Assembly: GCA_032250585.1 (NCBI GenBank)
Contig: JAVVFH010000189.1
Span: 1-6,814 of the forward strand
Direction: 5' to 3'
Source: JAVVFH01 sp032250585
Lineage (GTDB): Bacteria > Pseudomonadota > Gammaproteobacteria > Xanthomonadales > SZUA-36
Length of the DNA: 6,814 nucleotides
Below are positions 1 to 6,597 of the stretch, piece by piece. The position numbers and the translations under genes were made by a program. The number at the start of each line of letters is the position of its first letter. Position 1 is the first letter of the stretch. Under the pieces are notes generated by a model. The model was not told the origin of the DNA and did not search any database. It worked only from the letters and a program-made list of their open reading frames with translations.

Positions 1-73
1 GTTCGACCGGCTGCGCGAGGTACTCGGTACCGAGGGGATCGCGGCCGGGCTCGATGACGGAGGTGGCCGGTGA
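1..73 (+). CDS. 3' end of an unidentified gene upstream of the glycosyltransferase
   Basis: An open frame runs from the window edge (codons from base 2) to a TGA at 71-73, giving 23 residues that end in a glycine-rich tail (FDRLREVLGT...GLDDGGGR). It is too short to assign a family. Support for a real coding end comes from context: its stop overlaps the GTG start of the next gene in a GTGA arrangement, and the ribosome binding site of that next gene (GGAGG, 59-63) lies inside it. This is the usual picture of translationally coupled genes in one operon. By neighbourhood it may be another polysaccharide-biosynthesis gene, but the sequence does not show that. Confidence 0.6.
   Translation, partial: FDRLREVLGTEGIAAGLDDGGGR
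59..63 (+). promoter_or_regulatory. Ribosome binding site for the glycosyltransferase gene
   Basis: GGAGG lies 6 nt before the GTG at 70. It decides the start of the large downstream ORF: the same frame has a TGA at 55-57, so GTG at 70 is the first possible start codon after that stop, and it has a good Shine-Dalgarno sequence at good spacing. The site lies within the last codons of the upstream gene, which favours translational coupling. Confidence 0.75.
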
Positions 74-3000
74 CCGAGGGAACGCTTGGGCCCAAGGCTG
101 CGTCGCTGGCGCGGCTGCGCCAGGCGGGCGGCAGGCTGCTGGTGACCGACGCCGTGTTTCTATACGACCCGGCTTTGGGCCTGTTCGCGCAGCGTCCGCT
201 GCAGCCGCACGAAACGCGCCGTCCTGCCTCCTGGAGCCTGCTGACCGCCCGCCTGGAAACCTGGCTGCGCCCGCCGCATGACCTCGCCGGCGCGCTCGGG
301 GAACTGGCCGGTTTGGCGGCCGCCGAGCAGGCCGCCACGCTGCACGTCACGCACAGCTGGGGCGGGGGCGTCGCACAATGGGTGGCCTCGTTCATCGACA
401 GTTCCGGCAGCGCCGCCAACCTGCAGTTGCGCTCGGAAGGTCCCGAATCCGGGCGCGGCGCCGGCCAGCGGCTTTCGCTGTACCTCGGCAACCGCCTCGA
501 TCGCCCTCTCGCGCAGTGGTGGCTGCAGCCGCCCATCCGCTCGACCGCGGTGCAGCATCCGCCCTACCGGGAAATCCTCGCGGAAATCCTCGCCCGTTAC
601 GGCGTTGGGCGCCTGATCGTGTCGTCACTCGTGGGGCACAGCCTCGACGCGCTGTCCGCGGGCCTGCCGACCGTCCAGGTGCTGCACGATTTCTATCCAC
701 GCTGGCCACTGCTGGGCGTGCACCCCGGCCCGTGGCTGGAGCCCGGGAAAAAGGTGCGCCTGGCCGCCGCGATCGAAAACCACCATCTGCTGCCGGATTT
801 TGGCGCCGGCGACGCCGCGCGCTGGGAGCGCCTGGGCGCCGCCTGGCTCGAAACCGTCACCGCTCACGGCGTGCGGCTGGTGGCCCCCAGCCGCTCGGTG
901 GCCACGATGCTCGAGCGGCTCGATCCCGATTGGGCGCAAGCCGACATCGTTGTCATCCCGCATGGCCTTCCCGCCCTGCCCGGCGCAGGCCCGGTGGCAG
1001 CGCATGAACGCGAAGACGGCCGTTTGCGGCTGCTGATTCCCGGCCGGATGCAGGAAGGCAAGGGACAAAAGCTGCTGCTCGAAGCCCTGCCCGGCCTGCG
1101 ACCGCACGCGCAGGTGTATCTGCTGGGTGCGGGCCAGGAAGCCGCCGCTTTCTTCGGCAAGGCCGGCGTGAACGTGGTGATACAGTACGACCGCGAGGAC
1201 CTGCCGGAACGGCTCGGGCAGATCGGCCCGCACCTGGCGGCGCTGCTGTCGGTCGTACCGGAAACCTTCAGCTACACGCTTTCGGAGATGCAGTTGCTCG
1301 GCATTCCGGTCATCGCGACCCGTGTCGGCAGCCTCGCAGAGCGCATCGAGGACGGCAGCGACGGCTGGCTGATCGAGCCGCAGGCCGAGGCCCTGGTCGA
1401 GCGCATCAAAGCGCTGTCGCGCGAGCGCAGCCTGATCGGCGCCATGCGTAAACGCCTGCAAAGCCTCGACCCACCACGTGCCGACGGGATGGTGGCCTGC
1501 TACGACGAGCTGTGCCCGCCCACGCCGCCACCCTACCGCCCGACCCGCATCGCGAACCTCGAGACCGCCCAGCACGCGGCGGAGGCCCTGCGGGCCGTGG
1601 AACTGGCGGGGGCGAACCGCGAATTCCAAGCCCGCGCCAAACAGCTCCAGCTCGAAGTGGAAAAGCGCTCGGCCTGGGCGGAAGAGCGCGAACAAGCCCG
1701 GCTGGAGGAAGAAATACGCCGCAAGAAGTGGGTTGCAGAGCTCGAGGGCCAGCTCGACGAGCGATTCCGGGAGCTGCAGTCGGCCCGTGATGCCTTCGAA
1801 CGCGAACAGGACGAACACGCCGCCACGCGCGCCCAGCTGGCGCAAATCGAATTCTATCTGGCCGAGCTCAAAGCCCTGCACGAATGGGTACTGTCGACCC
1901 GCTCCTGGCGTTTCACGCGGCCTTTGCGCGTGGCGGACAGGCTGCTGGCCAAGCTTTCGCAGCTGCGGGCCTGGAACCCCGAACGCTGGCCGTTCCTGCT
2001 GTCCCAGTTGCTGCGAACGGTGAAAACAGGTGGTTTGCGCAGCGCCCTGATGAAGTCACAGCACGCGCAGTTCCCGCCGCACCGGCCTGCTGAGCAGGCG
2101 GCAGCTTCGATCATGCCCGTAGGGCCGCCGGAAGCGCCGGCGCGCCTGCCGCAGGCCGGCGAACCCGACGTGTCGATCGTCATCCCGGTCTACAACAAGT
2201 GGGTCTACACCGCCGCCTGCCTGCGGTCGCTGGCGGAAACCCGCAGCGCGGCGAGTTTCGAAGTCATCGTCGTCGACGACCAGTCGAGTGACGAAACCGC
2301 CGACCGCCTCGGGACGATCGAAGGCCTGGTGCGGGTCCGCAACGAGCAGAACGCCGGTTTCATCGCCAGCTGCAACCGCGGCGCCGAACTTGCCCGCGGC
2401 CGTTACCTGGTGCTGCTGAACAACGACACCCAGGTCACCGACGGCTGGCTGGACGCCCTGATCGCGACGTTCGGGCGGCATCCCGACACCGGCCTGGCCG
2501 GCGCCCGGCTGATCTACCCGGACGGCAGCCTGCAGGAGGACGGCGGCATCGTCTTTCGTGACGGCTCCGGCTGGAATTACGGCAAGGGCGACCTCGCCGA
2601 CCGCCCCGAATACCTCTACACGCGCGAAGCGGACTACTGCTCCGGTGCCTGCATCATGCTCGAAACCCGCCTGTTCCGCGAACTCGGCGGTTTCGACGAC
2701 CGCTACACGCCGGCCTACTACGAGGACACCGACCTGGCGTTCCGGGTTCGGGAGCACGGTCTGACAGTGCGCGTGCAGCCCGCCGCCACGATCATTCACC
2801 ACGAAGGCGTCAGTTCCGGCACCGACATTGCGAGCGGAACCAAGCGCTACCAGGCCGTCAACCAGAAAACCTTCCTCGAACGCTGGCAGGACGTGCTGCA
2901 GCAGCATCCGGCCCCGATCAGCGACCCCTCCGACGCGCGGGAAGTGCGCCGGGCCCGCGACCACCGGCTCAAGGGCCACATCCTGGTCATCGACGCCTAC

Positions 3001-4065
3001 ACGCCCGAGCCCGACCAGGATTCCGGCAGCCTGCGCCTGCGCCACCTGATGGATTGCCTGCTCACCCTGGGCTACGGCGTCAGCTTCATGCCGGACAACC
3101 GCGCGCATGCCGGGCGCTACACCACCGCGTTGCAGCAAGCCGGCATCGAAGCGCTGTACGAACCGTGGGTCGAGTCGCCGGGGCGGTTTTTCGACCGGCG
3201 CGGCAGCGAATTCGATTACGTCATGATCAGCCGGCACTACGTGGCCGCCAATTACCTGGCGCTGCTGCGGCGCCATTGCCCGCAGGCGAAGTTCATCTTC
3301 GACACCGTCGACCTGCACTACCTGCGCGAACAGCGCATGGCGGAACTCGAAGACAGCCTGCCGTTGAAGCGCACCGCGGCCGCGACCCGGCGCGCCGAGC
3401 TGAAGGTCATCAATGCCGCCGACGTCACGCTGGTCGTCAGCCCGGTAGAAAAAACCGTGCTCGCGAACGACGCACCCGGCGCCGCCGTGCGGATCGTGTC
3501 CAATGTGCACGAAGTGGTGGGCAGCCAGCGCCCGTTCGCCGAGCGCAAGGACCTGTTCTTCGTCGGCGGCTACCAGCACCCGCCCAATATCGACGCCGCC
3601 CTGTGGTTCGTGGGGACCATCTGGCCGCTGATCCGCAAAGAGCTTCCTGAGGCGGAATTTCACCTGATCGGCAGCAAAGCGCCCGAACAGGTACGCGCAC
3701 TGCACGGCAACGGCGTGCGCTTTCACGGCTTTGTCAAGCAACTCGAACCCTGGCTCGACGGTTGCCGCCTGGCGGTCGCCCCGCTGCGCTACGGCGCCGG
3801 GGTCAAGGGCAAGGTCAACCTGAGCATGAGCCGCGGCCAGCCGGTGGTCGCCACCCCGATGGCGGTCGAGGGCCTGTTCGCCGAGCCCGGCCGCGACATC
3901 CTGGTGGCCGATTCCCCGCAGGACTTCGCCGCGGCCGTCGTGCGCCTTTACCGCGACGAAGCGCTGTGGAACCGCCTCTCGCTCGCGGGCCTGGAAAATG
4001 TGCGGCGCTATTTTTCAGTCGAAACCGCGCGCCTGAGCCTCCAGCAAATGCTGAAATCCCTGTAA
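70..4065 (+). CDS. Three-domain glycosyltransferase (GT4 - coiled coil - GT2 - GT4-like), probable O-antigen/surface polysaccharide biosynthesis
   Basis: This 1331-residue protein has no signal peptide or membrane segment, so it is probably cytoplasmic and adds several sugars to a lipid-linked glycan. Residues about 20-465 form a GT4-type (GT-B) transferase: HSWGGG at 95-100, an IPHG near 296-299, R326 and K331 in the donor-phosphate loop, and an EX7E motif at E398/E406. Residues about 495-605 are Glu/Arg/Ala-rich and look like a coiled coil. They end in STRSWRFTRPLR (609-620), a linker motif common just before GT2 domains in polysaccharide enzymes. Residues about 700-945 are a GT2 (GT-A) domain: VVDD 734-737, the NND metal-site motif 784-786, and EDTDL 885-889 with the probable catalytic base. 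Residues about 968-1331 are a second GT4-like domain: DSGSLR 984-989, VGGYQHPPN 1165-1173, and a GAGVKGKV loop 1242-1249. That last domain lacks the usual EX7E glutamates. The GTG start is set by GGAGG at 59-63. Sugar and linkage specificity cannot be read from sequence. Confidence 0.93.
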   Translation: MTEGTLGPKAASLARLRQAGGRLLVTDAVFLYDPALGLFAQRPLQPHETRRPASWSLLTARLETWLRPPHDLAGALGELAGLAAAEQAATLHVTHSWGGGVAQWVASFIDSSGSAANLQLRSEGPESGRGAGQRLSLYLGNRLDRPLAQWWLQPPIRSTAVQHPPYREILAEILARYGVGRLIVSSLVGHSLDALSAGLPTVQVLHDFYPRWPLLGVHPGPWLEPGKKVRLAAAIENHHLLPDFGAGDAARWERLGAAWLETVTAHGVRLVAPSRSVATMLERLDPDWAQADIVVIPHGLPALPGAGPVAAHEREDGRLRLLIPGRMQEGKGQKLLLEALPGLRPHAQVYLLGAGQEAAAFFGKAGVNVVIQYDREDLPERLGQIGPHLAALLSVVPETFSYTLSEMQLLGIPVIATRVGSLAERIEDGSDGWLIEPQAEALVERIKALSRERSLIGAMRKRLQSLDPPRADGMVACYDELCPPTPPPYRPTRIANLETAQHAAEALRAVELAGANREFQARAKQLQLEVEKRSAWAEEREQARLEEEIRRKKWVAELEGQLDERFRELQSARDAFEREQDEHAATRAQLAQIEFYLAELKALHEWVLSTRSWRFTRPLRVADRLLAKLSQLRAWNPERWPFLLSQLLRTVKTGGLRSALMKSQHAQFPPHRPAEQAAASIMPVGPPEAPARLPQAGEPDVSIVIPVYNKWVYTAACLRSLAETRSAASFEVIVVDDQSSDETADRLGTIEGLVRVRNEQNAGFIASCNRGAELARGRYLVLLNNDTQVTDGWLDALIATFGRHPDTGLAGARLIYPDGSLQEDGGIVFRDGSGWNYGKGDLADRPEYLYTREADYCSGACIMLETRLFRELGGFDDRYTPAYYEDTDLAFRVREHGLTVRVQPAATIIHHEGVSSGTDIASGTKRYQAVNQKTFLERWQDVLQQHPAPISDPSDAREVRRARDHRLKGHILVIDAYTPEPDQDSGSLRLRHLMDCLLTLGYGVSFMPDNRAHAGRYTTALQQAGIEALYEPWVESPGRFFDRRGSEFDYVMISRHYVAANYLALLRRHCPQAKFIFDTVDLHYLREQRMAELEDSLPLKRTAAATRRAELKVINAADVTLVVSPVEKTVLANDAPGAAVRIVSNVHEVVGSQRPFAERKDLFFVGGYQHPPNIDAALWFVGTIWPLIRKELPEAEFHLIGSKAPEQVRALHGNGVRFHGFVKQLEPWLDGCRLAVAPLRYGAGVKGKVNLSMSRGQPVVATPMAVEGLFAEPGRDILVADSPQDFAAAVVRLYRDEALWNRLSLAGLENVRRYFSVETARLSLQQMLKSL

Positions 4066-4077
4066 ACTCCTGGAGGA

Positions 4078-4108
4078 GCAGTGTCCTTGTGGGGGCAGTG
4101 TCCTTGTG
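4078..4108 (+). repeat. 14-bp direct repeat (two copies, period 17)
   Basis: GCAGTGTCCTTGTG occurs at 4078-4091 and again at 4095-4108. The second copy leads straight into the left REP-like palindrome. The first copy continues as GGGGGC, so TGTCCTTGTGGG here matches the outer end of the right-hand REP arm (read on the minus strand), whereas the second copy lacks that GG. It looks like a small duplication at the edge of the repeat element. Confidence 0.75.
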
Positions 4109-4178
4109 AGCGGCTTTAGCCGCGATTGCAGCCTTCCAAAATAAAGAAATCGCGGCTGAAGCCGCTCCCACAAGGACA
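4099..4178. repeat. Inverted pair of REP-like palindromes (REPIN-like) between convergent genes
   Basis: The left arm 4099-4127 and right arm 4148-4178 are reverse complements over 29 positions. The differences are one T/C change (G-U in RNA) and two extra bases (CC) in the right arm. A 20-nt A-rich loop (4128-4147) separates them. Each arm has its own small palindrome, GCGGCT-TT-AGCCGC at 4110-4123 and GCGGCT-GA-AGCCGC at 4152-4165. The shared core (T)GTGGGAGCGGCTT(T/C)AGCCGCGAT resembles REP sequences dispersed in Xanthomonadales- and Pseudomonas-like genomes, which are usually mobilised by RAYT transposases encoded elsewhere. No RAYT is present in this window. The position between the tail ends of two convergent genes is typical for such elements. 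Confidence 0.85.
4138..4165 (-). terminator. Probable intrinsic terminator of relA, formed by one REP hairpin and a T-rich tract
   Basis: Read on the minus strand, the hairpin GCGGCT-TC-AGCCGC (4165 down to 4152) is followed after one G by ATTTCTTTATTTT (4150 to 4138), which has 10 T in 13 bases. It lies about 64 bases after the relA stop codon. The stem is short (6 bp) and the T tract is interrupted, so strength is uncertain. On the plus strand the left REP hairpin (4110-4123) has no T tract, so a classical terminator for the glycosyltransferase gene is not evident, although the full 29-bp stem could still stall RNA polymerase or protect the 3' end. Confidence 0.5.
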
Positions 4179-4183
4179 GCAGG

Positions 4184-4225
4184 CCCTCAAAAGCAGCAGC
4201 GCATCAAAAGCCCCTCAAAAGCAGC
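4184..4225 (+). repeat. Short direct-repeat cluster (TCAAAAGC x3) at the relA 3' end
   Basis: CCCTCAAAAGCAGC occurs at 4184-4197 and 4212-4225. A third, shorter TCAAAAGC lies between them at 4204-4211, so the 8-mer starts at 4187, 4204 and 4215. The cluster ends 3 bases before the relA stop codon complement. No function is evident; a local duplication is the simplest reading. Confidence 0.7.
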
Positions 4226-4228
4226 GCC

Positions 4229-6421
4229 TCAGTGCCCCTGGCGCAGGCGGCGGGCTTCGATGACGTTGCTGATGTTCTCGAGGCGGTTCAACAGTTCGCT
4301 CAGCTGCTCGTAGTCGCGGACCCGGAGTCTGAGGCGAATGGTCACTTCCTCGACCGATTCGTCCAGCCGGCTGCTGATGTCCGTGACCTGCACTTCCGAA
4401 GTGGACAGTACGTTGGAGATGTCGCGGATCAGGTCGTGCCGGTCGTAGGCGCGCAGAAGAATCTGCACCGGGTAGCGTCCCGTCTGGCGCGCGCCCCAGT
4501 TCACCTGCAGAAGTCGCGGGCTGTTACTGGCCTGCAGGCGCATCGCCTGCTTGCAGTCTTCGCGGTGGATGGTCACGCCGCGTCCGCGCGTCACGTAACC
4601 AACCACCGGATCGCCGGGCACCGGGTGACAGCACTTCGCCATCGAGGTCATCAGGTTGCCCACGCCCTGGATGGTGATGTCGTCACTGGCCTTGCCGGCG
4701 GCGCTGCGCTGCCGGCTGGGGCGCTTGGTCAGCAGGTCTTCCGCTTTCGGTACCGCCTGCTCCGCGTGCAGCCGCTCGAAGGCGTTCAGGACCTGCCCGG
4801 CCGCCAGGTCGCCGCTGCCCACGGCCACGTACAGATCCTCGGGCGACCCCAGCTTGAAGCGCTGCACGACCTGCTCGATGCCGGTCAGCGCCACACCCAT
4901 CCGCCGGCTCTCCGCTTCCAGCACGTCCCTGCCGGCCGCCAGGCTGACGTCGCGGCTTTCCTGCCGGAACCACTGGCGGACCTTGCTGCGGGCCCGCGCG
5001 CCGTGGATGTAGCCGTGCCGGGGATTGAGCCAGTCGCGGCTGGGATTGGGCTGTTTGCCGGTAAGAATCTCTACCCGGTCGCCGGTGCTGACAACGTGCG
5101 TCAGCGGCACGATGCGCCCGTTCACCTTGGCGCCGCGGCAGCGATGGCCCACCTCGGTGTGCACGTGATAGGCGAAATCCAGCACCGTCGAGCCGGCCGC
5201 CATATCCACCACCTCGCCACGCGGCGTCAGCACGTAGACGCGGTCTTCGCTGGTCGCGGAGCGGAAACTGTCCAGCAGGCTCTGATCGTCCAGATCGGCG
5301 TCGGAAGAATCCAGCAACTGGCGCATGATGGCGATTTTCTTGTCGAAAGCCGGGTCGGTGGGGCCGCCCTCCTTGTAGCGCCAGTGGGCCGCCACGCCGA
5401 GCTCGGCGTGGGCGTGCATGTCGTGCGTGCGGATCTGGACTTCCACCGCCTTGCCGTCGCGGTTGGCGACCGCGGTGTGCAGCGATTGGTAATGGTTGCC
5501 CTTGGGGGTGGTGATGTAATCGTCGAATTCGCCGGGAATCGGCTGCCACAGGCTGTGCACCAGGCCCAGCGCGCTGTAGCAGGCCGGCAGGTCGTCGACC
5601 AGCACGCGCACCGCGCGCACGTCGAACAGCTGGTGGAAGTCCAGGCCCTTGCGCTGCATTTTCCTCCAGATGCTGTAAATGTGCTTCGGGCGACCCATGA
5701 CTTCGGCCTTGATGCCGGCCTGTTCGAGTGCCTGGGCAAGCCGTTCGATGAAACCATCGATGAAACGCTCGCGCTCGCTGCGCTGCTCGGCGACAAGATC
5801 GGCGATTTTACGGTACTGCGCCGGCTCCAGAAACCGGAAGGCCAGGTCCTCGAGTTCCCACTTCAGCTGCCAGATACCGAGCCGGTTGGCCAGCGGCGCA
5901 TGGATCAGCAGCGTCTCCCTGGCGACCCGCTCGGCGCCGCTTTCGTCCGCGCGCGCGCGGCGCAACAGCACCAGTTGCAGGGACAGGTCGATCAGCACGA
6001 CGCGCACGTCCTTGACCAGCGCCAGCAGCAGGCGGCGCAAACCTTCCGCACTCTTGCCGGTATCGCTCAGTGACTGACCGGACTCGTAGTGCTTGAGCTT
6101 GTGCAGCTCCTCGAGCTGTTGCGTAACCTCCGGCGGCAGCTCGCTGACGAGTTCCGAAACGGGGCCGGTTTTTTCCGCCACGTAGACCATCGCGCAGCTC
6201 ATGGTGACCGGGTCGGCGGACAGCGATTCGAGCACACGCAGCAAGTCCAGCGCCAGGTCCAGTTTTGGCTCCACCGTCGCCGGCTCGGCAGCCGCCAGGC
6301 GCCCGGCCAAATCGACACAAACGTCCGCGGCCGGCCCGGCCCGCTCGCGGTAGCGGCGCGCCCAGGCGACCAGCGCCGGCCACCCGGCGGCCTGCACCCC
6401 TTGCCCGGGATGCGCGTTCAT
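4229..6421 (-). CDS. relA: RelA, ribosome-associated (p)ppGpp synthetase (GTP pyrophosphokinase)
   Basis: RelA transfers pyrophosphate from ATP to GTP/GDP when the ribosome stalls with uncharged tRNA in the A site, starting the stringent response. The protein has 730 residues, close to the E. coli length of about 744. The N-terminal region (about 50-190) matches the RelA pseudo-hydrolase domain: the HDxxED metal motif of SpoT/Rel is absent (DPVTMSCAMVYVAEKTG at 70-86), so hydrolase activity is not expected. The synthetase domain (about 240-355) has KHIYSIWRKM, EFDDY at 298-302 (the EXDD signature of monofunctional RelA, versus RXKD in SpoT), YQSLHT 311-316 and EVQIRT 327-332. A TGS domain follows (about 393-455, LDFAYHVHTEVGH), then a helical region, a zinc-finger-like domain with C597, C598, H619 and C623, and a C-terminal ACT domain (about 648-728). 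The ATG at 6421 is the first start after an in-frame TAA (6440-6442) and fits the family N-terminus, but has no good Shine-Dalgarno sequence. Confidence 0.97.
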   Translation of the reverse strand: MNAHPGQGVQAAGWPALVAWARRYRERAGPAADVCVDLAGRLAAAEPATVEPKLDLALDLLRVLESLSADPVTMSCAMVYVAEKTGPVSELVSELPPEVTQQLEELHKLKHYESGQSLSDTGKSAEGLRRLLLALVKDVRVVLIDLSLQLVLLRRARADESGAERVARETLLIHAPLANRLGIWQLKWELEDLAFRFLEPAQYRKIADLVAEQRSERERFIDGFIERLAQALEQAGIKAEVMGRPKHIYSIWRKMQRKGLDFHQLFDVRAVRVLVDDLPACYSALGLVHSLWQPIPGEFDDYITTPKGNHYQSLHTAVANRDGKAVEVQIRTHDMHAHAELGVAAHWRYKEGGPTDPAFDKKIAIMRQLLDSSDADLDDQSLLDSFRSATSEDRVYVLTPRGEVVDMAAGSTVLDFAYHVHTEVGHRCRGAKVNGRIVPLTHVVSTGDRVEILTGKQPNPSRDWLNPRHGYIHGARARSKVRQWFRQESRDVSLAAGRDVLEAESRRMGVALTGIEQVVQRFKLGSPEDLYVAVGSGDLAAGQVLNAFERLHAEQAVPKAEDLLTKRPSRQRSAAGKASDDITIQGVGNLMTSMAKCCHPVPGDPVVGYVTRGRGVTIHREDCKQAMRLQASNSPRLLQVNWGARQTGRYPVQILLRAYDRHDLIRDISNVLSTSEVQVTDISSRLDESVEEVTIRLRLRVRDYEQLSELLNRLENISNVIEARRLRQGH

Positions 6422-6427
6422 ACCCTG

Positions 6428-6450
6428 GTGGGAGCGGCTTTAGCCGCGAT
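6428..6450 (+). repeat. Single REP-like palindrome in the relA 5' leader
   Basis: GTGGGAGCGGCTTTAGCCGCGAT at 6428-6450 matches, with one mismatch over 23 positions, the right arm of the intergenic REP pair read on its minus strand (4171-4149), and matches the left arm (4106-4126) except for that arm's missing GG. The core hairpin GCGGCT-TT-AGCCGC is at 6434-6447. For relA, transcribed on the other strand, the hairpin would sit in the leader with only 12 bases between it and the ATG, where a ribosome binding site is expected. The only purine run there is AGGG, 1 nt from the ATG, which is too close to be a normal Shine-Dalgarno. Confidence 0.8.
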
Positions 6451-6597
6451 AAATGTGGGTGTCCAGGTTTTTCGGATTTGCAGTAAAACGATCATGGTTT
6501 TCTGTTCAGTGCACCATCAGCATGACCGGATCCCACGGGACGATATTGCGCCGCGCGCGATCACAGGCGCCGGATGGCGTTGCAATAAAGATACAGT
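6451..6597. other. hrpA-relA intergenic remainder, no gene seen
   Basis: Between the hrpA stop and the REP-like element lies about 150 bp that is less GC-rich than the flanking genes, with A/T-rich stretches such as those near 6467-6505. I see no convincing ORF, tRNA or strong sigma-70 promoter here. The relA promoter, if relA has its own, should be in or just upstream of this stretch on the minus strand. No hairpin followed by a T tract was found after the hrpA stop, so read-through from hrpA into relA is possible. Confidence 0.4.

Noticed and set aside
54..281. 75-codon frame starting at ATG 54
   Set aside because: It overlaps the upstream gene end and the N-terminus of the glycosyltransferase in another frame and has no family features.
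2056..3741. 561-codon open frame on the minus strand, antisense to the glycosyltransferase
   Set aside because: Shadow of the GT2 and C-terminal GT domains. It has no family motifs and no ribosome binding site context, and long antisense frames are common in GC-rich genes.
4066..4228. CRISPR-like array or integration site
   Set aside because: Repeats are few, of different types, and irregularly spaced. There are no uniform spacers, no cas genes and no integrase.
4232..6073. 613-codon open frame on the plus strand, antisense to relA
   Set aside because: It lies entirely within the clearly conserved relA gene, has no recognisable domain, and its composition is that of a reverse-complement shadow in GC-rich DNA.
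6395..6397. Alternative GTG start for relA at codon 9
   Set aside because: The purine run GGGCAAGGG abuts this GTG with no spacer, and the ATG at 6421 fits the family N-terminal length as well or better.
6437..6465. Possible relA sigma-70 promoter on the minus strand: TGGACA (6465-6460), 17-bp spacer, TAAAGC (6442-6437)
   Set aside because: The -35 box is good but the -10 box matches only about half of TATAAT and lies inside the REP palindrome. The start site would leave a leader of only several bases. Too weak to annotate.
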